NCBI GenBank assembly: GCA_900767835.1
Contig: CAAGAO010000026.1
Coordinates: 1-25,167, forward strand
Length of the DNA: 25,167 bases
Direction: 5' to 3'
From: Clostridia bacterium
GTDB lineage: Bacteria; Bacillota; Clostridia; Christensenellales; UBA1242
The notes under the pieces were generated by a model. The model saw only the letters and a program-made list of their open reading frames with translations. It had not been told where the DNA came from and did not search any database. Both the position numbers and the translations under genes were made by a program. Below, one piece after another: positions 7,950 through 15,825 of this stretch (position 1 is the first letter of the stretch; each line of letters opens with the position of its first letter).

Positions 7950-8636
7950 TTACATATTTAAAAACTGTTTAATTACATATTCGGCAATTCTTAGCCCTGC
8001 AATGCTAGGTGTAAAACTTATGCTTGCCGGTGTTCTATCTCCATTTAATGCTTTTGTCGGTTGCTCTTTTGAATAAAGCACTGTCAGTTTTTTTATATTT
8101 GCATCTTTAAGTTTTTTGCGTATTAATTTTGCTAGCGGGCAATATGTGGTTTTGTATATATCGGTTATTTCGAACAATTCCGGTTTTAGTTTATTGCCCG
8201 TTCCCATACAAGAAATTAAATTAAAGCCTTTTTGGTCGCTCGCTATTGCTAGTGCAATTTTGGCGGTTGTGTTATCTATGCAATCAATAACATAATCAAC
8301 ATCGTAATTCGTAGCATCTATTGTATCTGGGGTTACAAATTCTTGTCTTGTTTCAACTCTTGCGTTAGGATTTATATCAAGAATGCGTGCTTTCATAACA
8401 TCTACTTTGGCTTTGCCTATCGTACTATTAAGTGCTATAATTTGTCTATTTATATTGCTAACCGAAACGACATCATTATCAATTAAAATTAAGTCTTGTA
8501 TGCCCGCTCTTGCAAGTGCTTCACAAACAAAACCACCTACCCCGCCTATGCCTATAACCATTACTTTTTTTGATTTTAATATGTCTAAATTTTCTTGTCC
8601 TATTAAGTTTTTTGTTCTTGAAAATTGGTCTTCCAT
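7950..8636 (-). CDS. tcdA: tRNA threonylcarbamoyladenosine dehydratase TcdA
   Basis: This 228-residue ThiF/E1-like enzyme has the nucleotide-binding GIGGVGG (about residues 29-35), the acidic DNDVVSVSNINRQ stretch that contacts ATP, and the family's MGTGNKL and TDIYKT..CPLA segments. TcdA (formerly CsdL/YgdL) converts t6A37 in ANN-decoding tRNAs to the cyclic form ct6A. Length and order of motifs are normal. AAAGGA precedes the ATG at 8636. It lies between rlmD and the TtcA-like gene in one operon. Confidence 0.9.
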   Translation of the reverse strand: MEDQFSRTKNLIGQENLDILKSKKVMVIGIGGVGGFVCEALARAGIQDLILIDNDVVSVSNINRQIIALNSTIGKAKVDVMKARILDINPNARVETRQEFVTPDTIDATNYDVDYVIDCIDNTTAKIALAIASDQKGFNLISCMGTGNKLKPELFEITDIYKTTYCPLAKLIRKKLKDANIKKLTVLYSKEQPTKALNGDRTPASISFTPSIAGLRIAEYVIKQFLNM

Positions 8637-8682
8637 ATTGATTCCTTTAATCTGTATCAGTTTTTACATTCGATTATTTTTG

Positions 8683-9975
8683 TTAATCTTTAACATCTAG
8701 TTTTAATTGAACTAATGTTTCTACATTTGATGTTTGTGGGAACATATCATAAGGTTTTGCGAAGATTATTTTATAGCCACCATTTGTCAGCATTTCTAAA
8801 TCTCTGGTAAGTGTGGCTGGGTTGCAAGATAGGTATATTATATTTCGTATTTTATAATTTACTATCTCTCGCAAAATATTTTGGTCCACACCTGCCCTTG
8901 CCGGGTCTAAAACTATAAAATCGTAGTTATTTTCTTGCAATAATTGTGGCATTACTTTTGTACAATCTCCACAAATACTTTTAACATTTTTTATATTGTT
9001 GTTCTTGCATAGTAGTTCGCACGCTTTTGATGCCGACTCATCAATTTCGACCGCTACCACATTTTTATTATGTTGAGCAATTATTGCTGAAAGCAAACCA
9101 GCGCCACTATATGCATCAATAATATTATCATATCCTTTAACTCTTCCCTTAATTTCATCATAAACTAGTCTTTTTATTTGGTTGTTTATTTGTATAAACG
9201 ACATAGGATAAATTGGGTAAGTAATATTATATTCTTTTAATGTAGTATCTTCTTTCCCATCAACGAAATAGCATGGGTATTCTGGAATATTTGAATTTTT
9301 TTTATTATTTATACAATAGAAAAGTGCATAATTTATTTTGTTTAATTTTAAATAATTTTGTAATTTTGTTAATATTATTTTTTTTGTCAAAATTAAATTA
9401 ATAATATATTTATCGTTTATTTGACGAATGCTTAACCCCTTTAAAACAAAGGAATTAAACTCTTTGTTTAATTTAAAAAAAATATTTAATTTATTAATTA
9501 AATTATTAAATTCGTTATTTACCAAACAACAATAATTAATTTCACACAATTCTTTACTATTCTCTTTATAAAAACCAAGCAAATTGTTTTTACTTAAATA
9601 CATAGTTATTTTATTACGATATTCAAACTCTTGTCCACCTTGACACATAGTAACAGTCGCATTTAGTTTGTGTTTATCAAACAAATTTTGAACATTTTGA
9701 GTTTTAATTTCTAGTTGTTTTTCATACTTTATATGTTGCAAATTACAGCCACCGCAAACACCGTAATATTTGCATCTTGGAGTACTTCTAAACTCGCTCT
9801 TGTTTAATATATTTTCAATTTTTGCGTAGCCAAAATTTTTATTCTCTTTTATAATATTTGCTGTTACTCTTTCGCCTTTAATAGCACCATTTACAAAATA
9901 GACCTTGCCATTATTTCTTGCAATGCCCTCGCCATTCATACCATTGGAAACAATATCTAATTCCATTTTTTCCAT
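8683..9975 (-). CDS. rlmD: 23S rRNA (uracil-C5)-methyltransferase, RlmD/TrmA family
   Basis: 430 residues from the ATG at 9975. A TRAM-like N-terminal domain (MELDIVSNGMNGEGIARN) is followed by the iron-sulfur cysteines C68, C74, C77 and one of C149/C150. Then come the SAM-binding DAYSGAGLLS, the DPARAG motif and the catalytic Cys in YLSCNPATLTRDL. The enzyme makes 5-methyluridine in 23S rRNA with SAM; RlmCD-type or TrmA-type specificity cannot be separated by eye. An in-frame ATG at 10005 lacks a ribosome binding site and sits inside the promoter; with the -10 ending 7 nt before 9975, transcript and protein probably start together. First gene of the rlmD-tcdA-TtcA-like operon. Confidence 0.88.
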   Translation of the reverse strand: MEKMELDIVSNGMNGEGIARNNGKVYFVNGAIKGERVTANIIKENKNFGYAKIENILNKSEFRSTPRCKYYGVCGGCNLQHIKYEKQLEIKTQNVQNLFDKHKLNATVTMCQGGQEFEYRNKITMYLSKNNLLGFYKENSKELCEINYCCLVNNEFNNLINKLNIFFKLNKEFNSFVLKGLSIRQINDKYIINLILTKKIILTKLQNYLKLNKINYALFYCINNKKNSNIPEYPCYFVDGKEDTTLKEYNITYPIYPMSFIQINNQIKRLVYDEIKGRVKGYDNIIDAYSGAGLLSAIIAQHNKNVVAVEIDESASKACELLCKNNNIKNVKSICGDCTKVMPQLLQENNYDFIVLDPARAGVDQNILREIVNYKIRNIIYLSCNPATLTRDLEMLTNGGYKIIFAKPYDMFPQTSNVETLVQLKLDVKD

Positions 9976-9982
9976 ACGCAAA

Positions 9983-10012
9983 ATTGTAGCATACTTTACC
10001 AGCATTTTACAA
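9983..10012 (-). promoter_or_regulatory. Promoter of the rlmD operon, probably giving a leaderless mRNA
   Basis: On the minus strand TTGTAA (10012-10007), 18 bp, then TGCTACAAT, an extended -10 (hexamer 9988-9983). Seven bases separate the hexamer from the ATG at 9975, so the predicted start coincides with the start codon. Confidence 0.55.
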
Positions 10013-10130
10013 GTAAAATTAACTTGTATATTTCATACATATTTGTTTTATTTAAATAAACACTCTTGCATTGTATATGTTTAAAATCAAAAAAGACCTT
10101 TTCTTATTTTATTTTTTACAAAAAATTAGT

Positions 10131-10172
10131 AAAAAAAAACTACAAATGATTTTTTATCATATGCAGTTTTTT
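10131..10172 (-). terminator. Terminator of the signal peptidase gene
   Basis: A long, nearly complete hairpin (10131-10150 with 10156-10172) has ACTG..ATGAT/ATCAT..AGT arms and a T-run on the minus-strand side. The flanking 10006-10130 and 10173-10220 hold no gene. Confidence 0.75.
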
Positions 10173-10220
10173 AGATATGCAAGAATAATGTGAATGAAAT
10201 AAATATTCTCTTTCAACCAA

Positions 10221-11540
10221 TTAACCTTTTTTAGGTGGCATTTTTGCTGGTGCCTTTTGTGTCGTTGGCTTAACTGGTGCAGTTTTTGGAGCAACTGGTG
10301 CTTTTGGTAATTCTGCCTTTACTGGAGCCTTTGGTACAGTTGGTGCTTTTGGTGCAACTGGTTTACTTGGTATGTTTTTTTGAACTTCAGGCTTGGTCTT
10401 TGGTGCAGTTGGTACTTTTGGTGTTTCTGCTTTAGCAGTTGCAACCTTTGGTGCTACTGGAACTTCTTTTACAACACTTGGTTTTGCTGGTGTTTTTGGC
10501 TCAACTGGTTTTGCTGGCGCCTTTTGTTTGTTTGGAGTTGTTGCGTTTGTTTCTTTCGCATTACTATTTTCTTGAATTGTTTTTTGAATTTCTGAAAGTT
10601 TATCTTCAGTTTGTTTTTGTTCTGTCTTTTGTTCAAGTTTTGTTTCTTGTTTTACTGAATTGTCTTTTTCTCCTTCGTCAAGACCGTTATTAATCATACT
10701 AATATTTTTTGCCATTGCAACTTGTCCAGATTCTCTTTCCGCTTTTACCAAACGAGATTCTTGAACAATGTTTGACGTCACCATTGCTATCATAATTAAT
10801 GATGGAATAATAACTAATAAAATAATACCAACTTCGGAGCAACAGAATTTAACTAAAGCAGATATAAAACCACCTGCTCTTGATTTTAGTTTACCAACCA
10901 CATATTCATCAGTTACATATTGTAATGTAGATTGAGTTTGTGATCCTGTTGGAACTTGATTATTTGAGCCTGCAGAATCTGTATCATCTAAAAGTTTAAC
11001 AACATAACCGCCGTTTTCTTTAAGATTTCCATCTGCATCATAATCACCACCACATTCTTCTTTACCTTCTATTTTTGCTTGTGTTGGTATATATGTAATC
11101 CCTCCAACATTATCTCCATGACATACAAAATGTCTTTTTGGAGTTTCTGATGTCGTACCATCTTTGGTTTCATATGCATAAATAATTCTAACAATACGGT
11201 GGAATATTATCATTGAGTCACCATTGTCTGTTACCCAACCACTTGCTTTAGGTGCATAGAAAGCAATACAATCTCCAACTTTTAAATCGTCCTTGTTGAT
11301 GTTTTGATCAATAATTAGAATATCACCTGGATAATAACCACCCTCAACCGCCATACTAGGTGTTAATACTTCCACAATTGAATTACCCAAAACTGAAGGT
11401 ACTTTATTGTGTGCTTTTGCACTAGTCATTAAAATTGCACACATAAATGCAATTAAGATAACTGGCACAATAAATATATCAATTAAAATTGAGCATATTT
11501 TATTAAAAACTGACCTTTCTTTTGCTTCAGACTTTGACAT
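10221..11540 (-). CDS. ER-type (SipW-like) signal peptidase I with long Pro/Ala/Lys-rich cytoplasmic tail
   Basis: 439 residues from the ATG at 11540 (AAAGGAG, spacing 7). An in-frame GTG 6 nt earlier overlaps the ribosome binding site and is unlikely. Helix 1 is residues 17-38. The catalytic Ser is S62 (VLTPSMAV). The second dyad residue is His H114 (FHRIVR) where bacterial SPase I has Lys, which places it in the ER/archaeal/SipW class. A conserved Asp is D143 (CHGDN). An Asn/Gly-rich insert (about 150-215) precedes helix 2 (about 235-258). After that about 180 residues should be cytoplasmic: a Lys/Glu/Gln stretch, then PAKP/APK repeats to the end. SipW cleaves TasA-type proteins; a substrate-like protein lies at 1-906. 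The tail is not part of the family. Confidence 0.88.
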   Translation of the reverse strand: MSKSEAKERSVFNKICSILIDIFIVPVILIAFMCAILMTSAKAHNKVPSVLGNSIVEVLTPSMAVEGGYYPGDILIIDQNINKDDLKVGDCIAFYAPKASGWVTDNGDSMIIFHRIVRIIYAYETKDGTTSETPKRHFVCHGDNVGGITYIPTQAKIEGKEECGGDYDADGNLKENGGYVVKLLDDTDSAGSNNQVPTGSQTQSTLQYVTDEYVVGKLKSRAGGFISALVKFCCSEVGIILLVIIPSLIMIAMVTSNIVQESRLVKAERESGQVAMAKNISMINNGLDEGEKDNSVKQETKLEQKTEQKQTEDKLSEIQKTIQENSNAKETNATTPNKQKAPAKPVEPKTPAKPSVVKEVPVAPKVATAKAETPKVPTAPKTKPEVQKNIPSKPVAPKAPTVPKAPVKAELPKAPVAPKTAPVKPTTQKAPAKMPPKKG

Positions 11541-11599
11541 AAGCACTCCTTTTATTGTTTTATTTTTTAATACTAAATTATTTATTCTTTAACATTATG

Positions 11600-11628
11600 A
11601 TTATATCATTAAAAATTTAATGTGTCTA
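11600..11628 (-). promoter_or_regulatory. Promoter of the signal peptidase gene with a palindrome in the spacer
   Basis: On the minus strand TAGACA (11628-11623), 17 bp, TATAAT (11605-11600). Sixteen of the 17 spacer bases (11607-11622) form the perfect dyad CATTAAA-TT-TTTAATG, which sits where a repressor would block RNA polymerase. Confidence 0.65.
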
Positions 11629-11639
11629 TTTTTTTATTA

Positions 11640-12050
11640 TCATTTTTTGACATTTTTTCCTTTATCTTTATTATCTTCCGTCAAATATTGCATTTTTATT
11701 TGTTCAAACGCTTCATATATCGCCACAACTATTAACAATATTCCAAAACATACTTTTAAATAATTTGATTTAACCAAATTCGCCAAAAACGCACCAAGGC
11801 AAGAAAATGCCACCGCGACCAATCCAAAACCGAGTGCCACTTTTATGTTTATTAATTTATTTTTAATATGAACGAAAATTACAATAAGTGCCATAATTGA
11901 AAATGCAATCAAGTTTATTCCTTGTGCTATTTTTTGATTAAAACCAAAAACAAGTGTCAATAATGGTATAAGTAAGGTGCCTCCACCCATACCCATTCCG
12001 CCCAATATACCAGACAATATGCCTGTTAATGCTAAAAAAACATAGTACAT
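11640..12050 (-). CDS. TauE/SafE (TSUP) family half-transporter, second half
   Basis: This 136-residue membrane protein has about four helices. The N-terminal re-entrant-like motif GILGGMGMGGGTLLIPLL is the hallmark of one repeat of the TauE/SafE (TSUP) family, which moves sulfite, sulfonates or other organic anions. Usual members are about 250 residues with two such repeats; this gene carries only one. Its ATG overlaps the TAA of the other half by one base (TAATG), so the two are translationally coupled and probably form a heterodimer. The tail is Lys/Asp-rich and cytoplasmic. It ends in TGA followed directly by an in-frame TAA. Confidence 0.85.
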   Translation of the reverse strand: MYYVFLALTGILSGILGGMGMGGGTLLIPLLTLVFGFNQKIAQGINLIAFSIMALIVIFVHIKNKLINIKVALGFGLVAVAFSCLGAFLANLVKSNYLKVCFGILLIVVAIYEAFEQIKMQYLTEDNKDKGKNVKK

Positions 12051-12421
12051 TATATCACCATCCTAACACCTGCAGTAAAAAGCACAGCAATAAATATCCA
12101 GCGAATAAAATTTGAACTTGTCTTTTTTAATGCAAAAGCACCAATAAGTCCACCAACTACACTACCTATTGTTATTGCTAATGTAGTATATATGTTCATA
12201 TTATTATGAAAAAAATATATTATTGAACTTACAATACTAAGTGGAAGCATTATTGCGACAGCAGTTGCGTGAGCATTTTTTGTTTCTAGTTTATATACTT
12301 TTTCCAAAGTGGGCACACATAGAAGTCCGCCGCCACCACCAAAAAAACCATTAATAAAGCCAACAAGAATTGCTAATGCACTTTTTACTATAAGATTTTT
12401 ACCCTTTTTTTTATCTTTCAT
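12050..12421 (-). CDS. TauE/SafE (TSUP) family half-transporter, first half
   Basis: 123 residues with a Lys-rich cytoplasmic start (MKDKKKGKN) and about four helices. The motif GFINGFFGGGGGLLCVPTL marks the first TSUP repeat, and the AHATAVAIMLPLS segment is also typical of the family. Together with the downstream gene it makes one complete transporter. No clear ribosome binding site precedes the ATG at 12421. The gene is divergent from the large surface protein at 12514, with a shared intergenic region of only 92 bp. The transported anion is not evident, and no sulfur metabolism genes are nearby. Confidence 0.83.
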   Translation of the reverse strand: MKDKKKGKNLIVKSALAILVGFINGFFGGGGGLLCVPTLEKVYKLETKNAHATAVAIMLPLSIVSSIIYFFHNNMNIYTTLAITIGSVVGGLIGAFALKKTSSNFIRWIFIAVLFTAGVRMVI

Positions 12422-12453
12422 ATAATTATTGTTTGCTATGTTTTAAAAATTAT

Positions 12454-12482
12454 TTGATTTTATCTAAAATATAGTATATACT
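12454..12482 (+). promoter_or_regulatory. Promoter of the large surface protein gene
   Basis: TTGATT (12454-12459), 17 bp, TATACT (12477-12482). The ATG is about 25 nt beyond the predicted start, behind GAGGGAG. Confidence 0.7.
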
Positions 12483-12513
12483 TAAAAAGTTAAATTTTAC
12501 GCGAGGGAGAACT

Positions 12514-15500
12514 ATGACAAAAAAAGTTAAGAAAAATAAAAAAATTCCATTTGTAATTCTATCGGCTATTGCCTTTTGTTTTACTTTAATGTTTGGTGTT
12601 CTATTTACATCAACTCCAGTTTTCGCTTATAGTGAAACACCAAGTAGTGTTACTAGTAGCACAAACTTGAATTTTGCTTATAATGGCAACACTACAAGCA
12701 TTTATACCAACCCTACTGGCTGGACAAAAGGGTTACCCAATAACACAACAAGCGGTGTTATTAATCTACAACATTTTAATAGTGAAACTTTTAAATTGAC
12801 TGTTGACCAAAAACCATCTAAAATTCAAGGTACAGATGACTATGTTTTAATGTTAAATCCTAAAACTGATTCATCTTCATTGCCAACATCTCAATATTAT
12901 GCTAACTCTTCTAATTTCACTTTAAGTGCTTATTCTCATTACAAAATTAAAGTCTATACAAAAGTTAATGAAAATGCTAATTCATCAATTTATGTTACTG
13001 GACTTGATAAAGAATTAAGTTTTGAAAAAATTAATTATGATGATGCAAGAGAATGGAGAGATTACACTTTTTATATCTCAACTGGCATTGACCAACAAGA
13101 AATTAAACTTGAATTGTGGCTTGGTTCAAAAGAAAGTGTTTCCGCTGGTGCTGTATTCTTTGATAATATTGAATTTACTCAAGTATCAGAAAATGAGATT
13201 AACACTTCTAAATCTCGTACTAAACATATTAATTTAGACAAAAGCGCCTTAGTTACAGACATAAATGCAAATTTTGAAAACAATACTCTTGCTGATTGGT
13301 CAAGAATAAATGAAATGAAAGTTGACACTTTCGCTGAAATCATCAATCTTTCAAACAACAATGAAAGTGTCGCAAAAGACATCACTTATGTTGGAACAGA
13401 CTTATCTAAAAATAATGAAAGAGCATTTGTTCTTTACACGAAAAATGATACGAAATCTTACATTGGTTACAAAAGCAAAAACATTGCATTAAAAATGTAT
13501 GATATTGTTAAAGTTACCATAAGAGCAAAAACAGCCGACCTTAATGGTTCTGCTCGTATCGTTTTAACTGAAAATGATATTCTTGATTCAAACGGCAAAA
13601 AAATAGATTCTATTACTCCTAACACACAAACAATTACAATTTCTAGCAACTCAAGTAATAAATTTACAAACGACTACTCTACTTATACTTTTTATTTAAA
13701 AGGTAGAAGTTTATATAATACATCTTACAATTTGGAATTGTGGCTTGGTTCAAAAGAAAGCCCTGCAAGTGGTTTAGTTGCTTTTGATAATATTAAACTA
13801 GAAGAGGTTTCATATTCAGATTACACAAATGCATCAACCGATTCTTCTACAGTAAAAATTGCTTTTGATACCGACCCTAAAAATTTTATAATTTCCAACT
13901 CAGCCTTTAATGATGTTAGAAAAGAAAGCAAATCTCTTACCTATCCTTTAACTCCTGCAAACTGGACACAAACTGCTAAAGATAAAAAAGATTGTGATTT
14001 TGGTGTTATAAATACTAATGATGAAGTTTATGCTAAATATAATAGATTTGCAAACCCTGGCAACCCTTCTGGTTTCGGTTCTACTAGTACAGATACAAAC
14101 AATGTCCTTTTAATGTATAACACAACTAAAACTTATCAAAGTGTAAAATCAAGCAGTTTTAGCATTGATGCTAACTCTTACTACAAATTATCTTTTGATT
14201 ATAAAATGTTCGCAACTAACAATAAATTAGATTCCGAACTTAATCTTGATATATTTAATGTTTATATCCAAGACGAAAATAACAATATTTTATATGCAAA
14301 CGAAAACATATCTGCAAATAATGATAATCTTTGGAAAAAATATACTATTTATTTTAATACAAAAGCATATTCAAATACTTTGAACTTAATTTTAAGTTTA
14401 GGTAAAGAAAATGATGAAGTTTCCGGCATAGCATTCATTGATAATGTAATCTTGGTTAAAGATGAAAAAATGACCAATGAAACATATGAACAAATAGCAA
14501 AAACTAACAATGTATTAGATTTTGAGCAAGGAAACTTTAATCTAGTTAAATATGACAAAAACGGCATTTACACTCCTCTCCGCTATACAGAAAACTTAGA
14601 AAATGCTGACGAAGTTTCTAGCGGGCTAAAACCTGGTTATGGCGGAATTATTGATGCTGATGATGAATTAAACGCAATTGAAAAATCGCCTAACCATACA
14701 AGTGCTTTAAGTTATTTAATGAAAATAAGCACACTTAATAAAGCCACTTATTCCTTAACTGCAAAAGATAGCCTTTCTTTATCTTCTGACACTTACCACA
14801 AGTTTACTATTGATATTTTAACTAAAGGTATTAAAAAAGATTTAGACTATGATAAATCTTATGGTGCAGTATTTGCTCTATCTGGTTTAGACGAAAACAT
14901 TAGCGGTATAGTTTCCGATAACGAATGGACAACTTATACAATTTATGTTGCAAGCACTTCTAGTGTTTCTATAAATATTAAATTTGCTTTGGAAAGTTTA
15001 GATTTAACAACAAGCGGTGATGCATACTTTGATAACTTCACTTACGAAAAAATTGATAAAGACACTTACAATCTAGCAAAATTAAACAGTAGTGACAATA
15101 AAACAAACTTGTTTATTGGCAACACAGATACTAAAGATGATGATAATACTGATGTTAACAAAGCAAATTTAGATTATATTTGGTACGTTATCCCTACCCT
15201 ACTTTTAGCCGTAGCATTGATAATTGCCCTTGTTGCATATCTTATGAAGAAAGTAAATATTAAGAAATGGGAAAAACGCAAAATTAACGAATATGACCGC
15301 GACAAAACTGTTCATCGTGATGTAATTCGTGCCGAAGCAGAAAAACGCAGAGATGCCGAAGTAAAAGAGTTAAAAACAACAATAACAGACCTCGAAGCAC
15401 AAAGAACACACATTGAAGAAGTTCACCAAGAACAACTAAAAGCATCTAGAGTTAATAGAGCAAAAGGTGTAACACGAAGCGAAGAAAAAGAATTCAAACA

Positions 15501-15705
15501 ATACGCTAAATTACACACTGCTATTGAAAATAGAATCGCTAATATCAACAAACAAATTGATAAACTAAATACTGCGGAATATCTATTATCTGTTCAACAC
15601 AAAATTATGCTTGAAAAAGCTAAAGCCGAAAGACTTGCAAAAGAAAATGCTTATGAAAAGGATAAAAAAGAAAAGAAAATAGTTAAAACTAAGAAAAGAA
15701 AATAG
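12514..15705 (+). CDS. Single-pass surface protein: four jelly-roll-like repeats, membrane helix, cytoplasmic coiled coil
   Basis: 1063 residues. A signal peptide (basic start, hydrophobic core, cleavage after VFA, about residue 38) opens the protein. Four divergent repeats of about 200 residues follow, each ending in a block such as WRDYTFYI ... LELWLGSKES ... SAGAVFFDNIEF. The FDNI-like ends lie near residues 217, 424, 644 and 841. This pattern resembles carbohydrate-binding modules of the galactose-binding/CBM4-9 type, but no ligand residues can be assigned. A membrane helix (about 889-911) follows, then about 150 charged residues with heptad-like coiled coil (AEKRRDAEVKELKTTITDLE) and a Lys-rich end. 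No catalytic domain and no sortase motif are present. It could be a receptor or wall-to-cytoplasm linker; the role is unknown. Strong GAGGGAG site. Confidence 0.88.
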   Translation: MTKKVKKNKKIPFVILSAIAFCFTLMFGVLFTSTPVFAYSETPSSVTSSTNLNFAYNGNTTSIYTNPTGWTKGLPNNTTSGVINLQHFNSETFKLTVDQKPSKIQGTDDYVLMLNPKTDSSSLPTSQYYANSSNFTLSAYSHYKIKVYTKVNENANSSIYVTGLDKELSFEKINYDDAREWRDYTFYISTGIDQQEIKLELWLGSKESVSAGAVFFDNIEFTQVSENEINTSKSRTKHINLDKSALVTDINANFENNTLADWSRINEMKVDTFAEIINLSNNNESVAKDITYVGTDLSKNNERAFVLYTKNDTKSYIGYKSKNIALKMYDIVKVTIRAKTADLNGSARIVLTENDILDSNGKKIDSITPNTQTITISSNSSNKFTNDYSTYTFYLKGRSLYNTSYNLELWLGSKESPASGLVAFDNIKLEEVSYSDYTNASTDSSTVKIAFDTDPKNFIISNSAFNDVRKESKSLTYPLTPANWTQTAKDKKDCDFGVINTNDEVYAKYNRFANPGNPSGFGSTSTDTNNVLLMYNTTKTYQSVKSSSFSIDANSYYKLSFDYKMFATNNKLDSELNLDIFNVYIQDENNNILYANENISANNDNLWKKYTIYFNTKAYSNTLNLILSLGKENDEVSGIAFIDNVILVKDEKMTNETYEQIAKTNNVLDFEQGNFNLVKYDKNGIYTPLRYTENLENADEVSSGLKPGYGGIIDADDELNAIEKSPNHTSALSYLMKISTLNKATYSLTAKDSLSLSSDTYHKFTIDILTKGIKKDLDYDKSYGAVFALSGLDENISGIVSDNEWTTYTIYVASTSSVSINIKFALESLDLTTSGDAYFDNFTYEKIDKDTYNLAKLNSSDNKTNLFIGNTDTKDDDNTDVNKANLDYIWYVIPTLLLAVALIIALVAYLMKKVNIKKWEKRKINEYDRDKTVHRDVIRAEAEKRRDAEVKELKTTITDLEAQRTHIEEVHQEQLKASRVNRAKGVTRSEEKEFKQYAKLHTAIENRIANINKQIDKLNTAEYLLSVQHKIMLEKAKAERLAKENAYEKDKKEKKIVKTKKRK
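13111..13136 (+). repeat. 26-nt direct repeat, copy 1
   Basis: These bases are identical to 13735-13760 and encode the same residues (ELWLGSKES region) in repeat domains 1 and 2 of the surface protein. The domains around them have diverged, so this block was either recently converted or strongly conserved. Confidence 0.85.
13735..13760 (+). repeat. 26-nt direct repeat, copy 2
   Basis: Second copy of the block at 13111-13136, in repeat domain 2 of the same gene. Protein-level repeats 3 and 4 lack this exact DNA match. Confidence 0.85.
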
Positions 15706-15713
15706 TTAAAAAC

Positions 15714-15753
15714 AAAAAAAACTACAAAGCAATTAAAACTTTGTAGTTTTTTT
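15714..15753. terminator. Bidirectional terminator between convergent genes
   Basis: A perfect 15-bp stem (AAAAAACTACAAAG against CTTTGTAGTTTTTT) around a 9-nt loop has T-runs on both strands. It serves the plus-strand surface protein gene ending at 15705 and the minus-strand gene ending at 15826. Confidence 0.9.
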
Positions 15754-15825
15754 AGGTATTTTTAGAATAACTCAAACAAAGATAAGTTTTCTTGTTGAAT
15801 CAATATAATCTTATAATTTCTAGGT

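Noticed and set aside
9976..10005. Upstream in-frame start of rlmD adding ten residues
   Set aside because: No ribosome site, and the codons overlap the promoter -10 region; the TRAM domain begins properly at the later ATG.
10380..10693. Several open frames on the plus strand, rich in Trp/Cys/Phe or Leu
   Set aside because: They are the antisense of the Pro/Ala/Lys repeat region of the signal peptidase and have no ribosome site or sensible composition.
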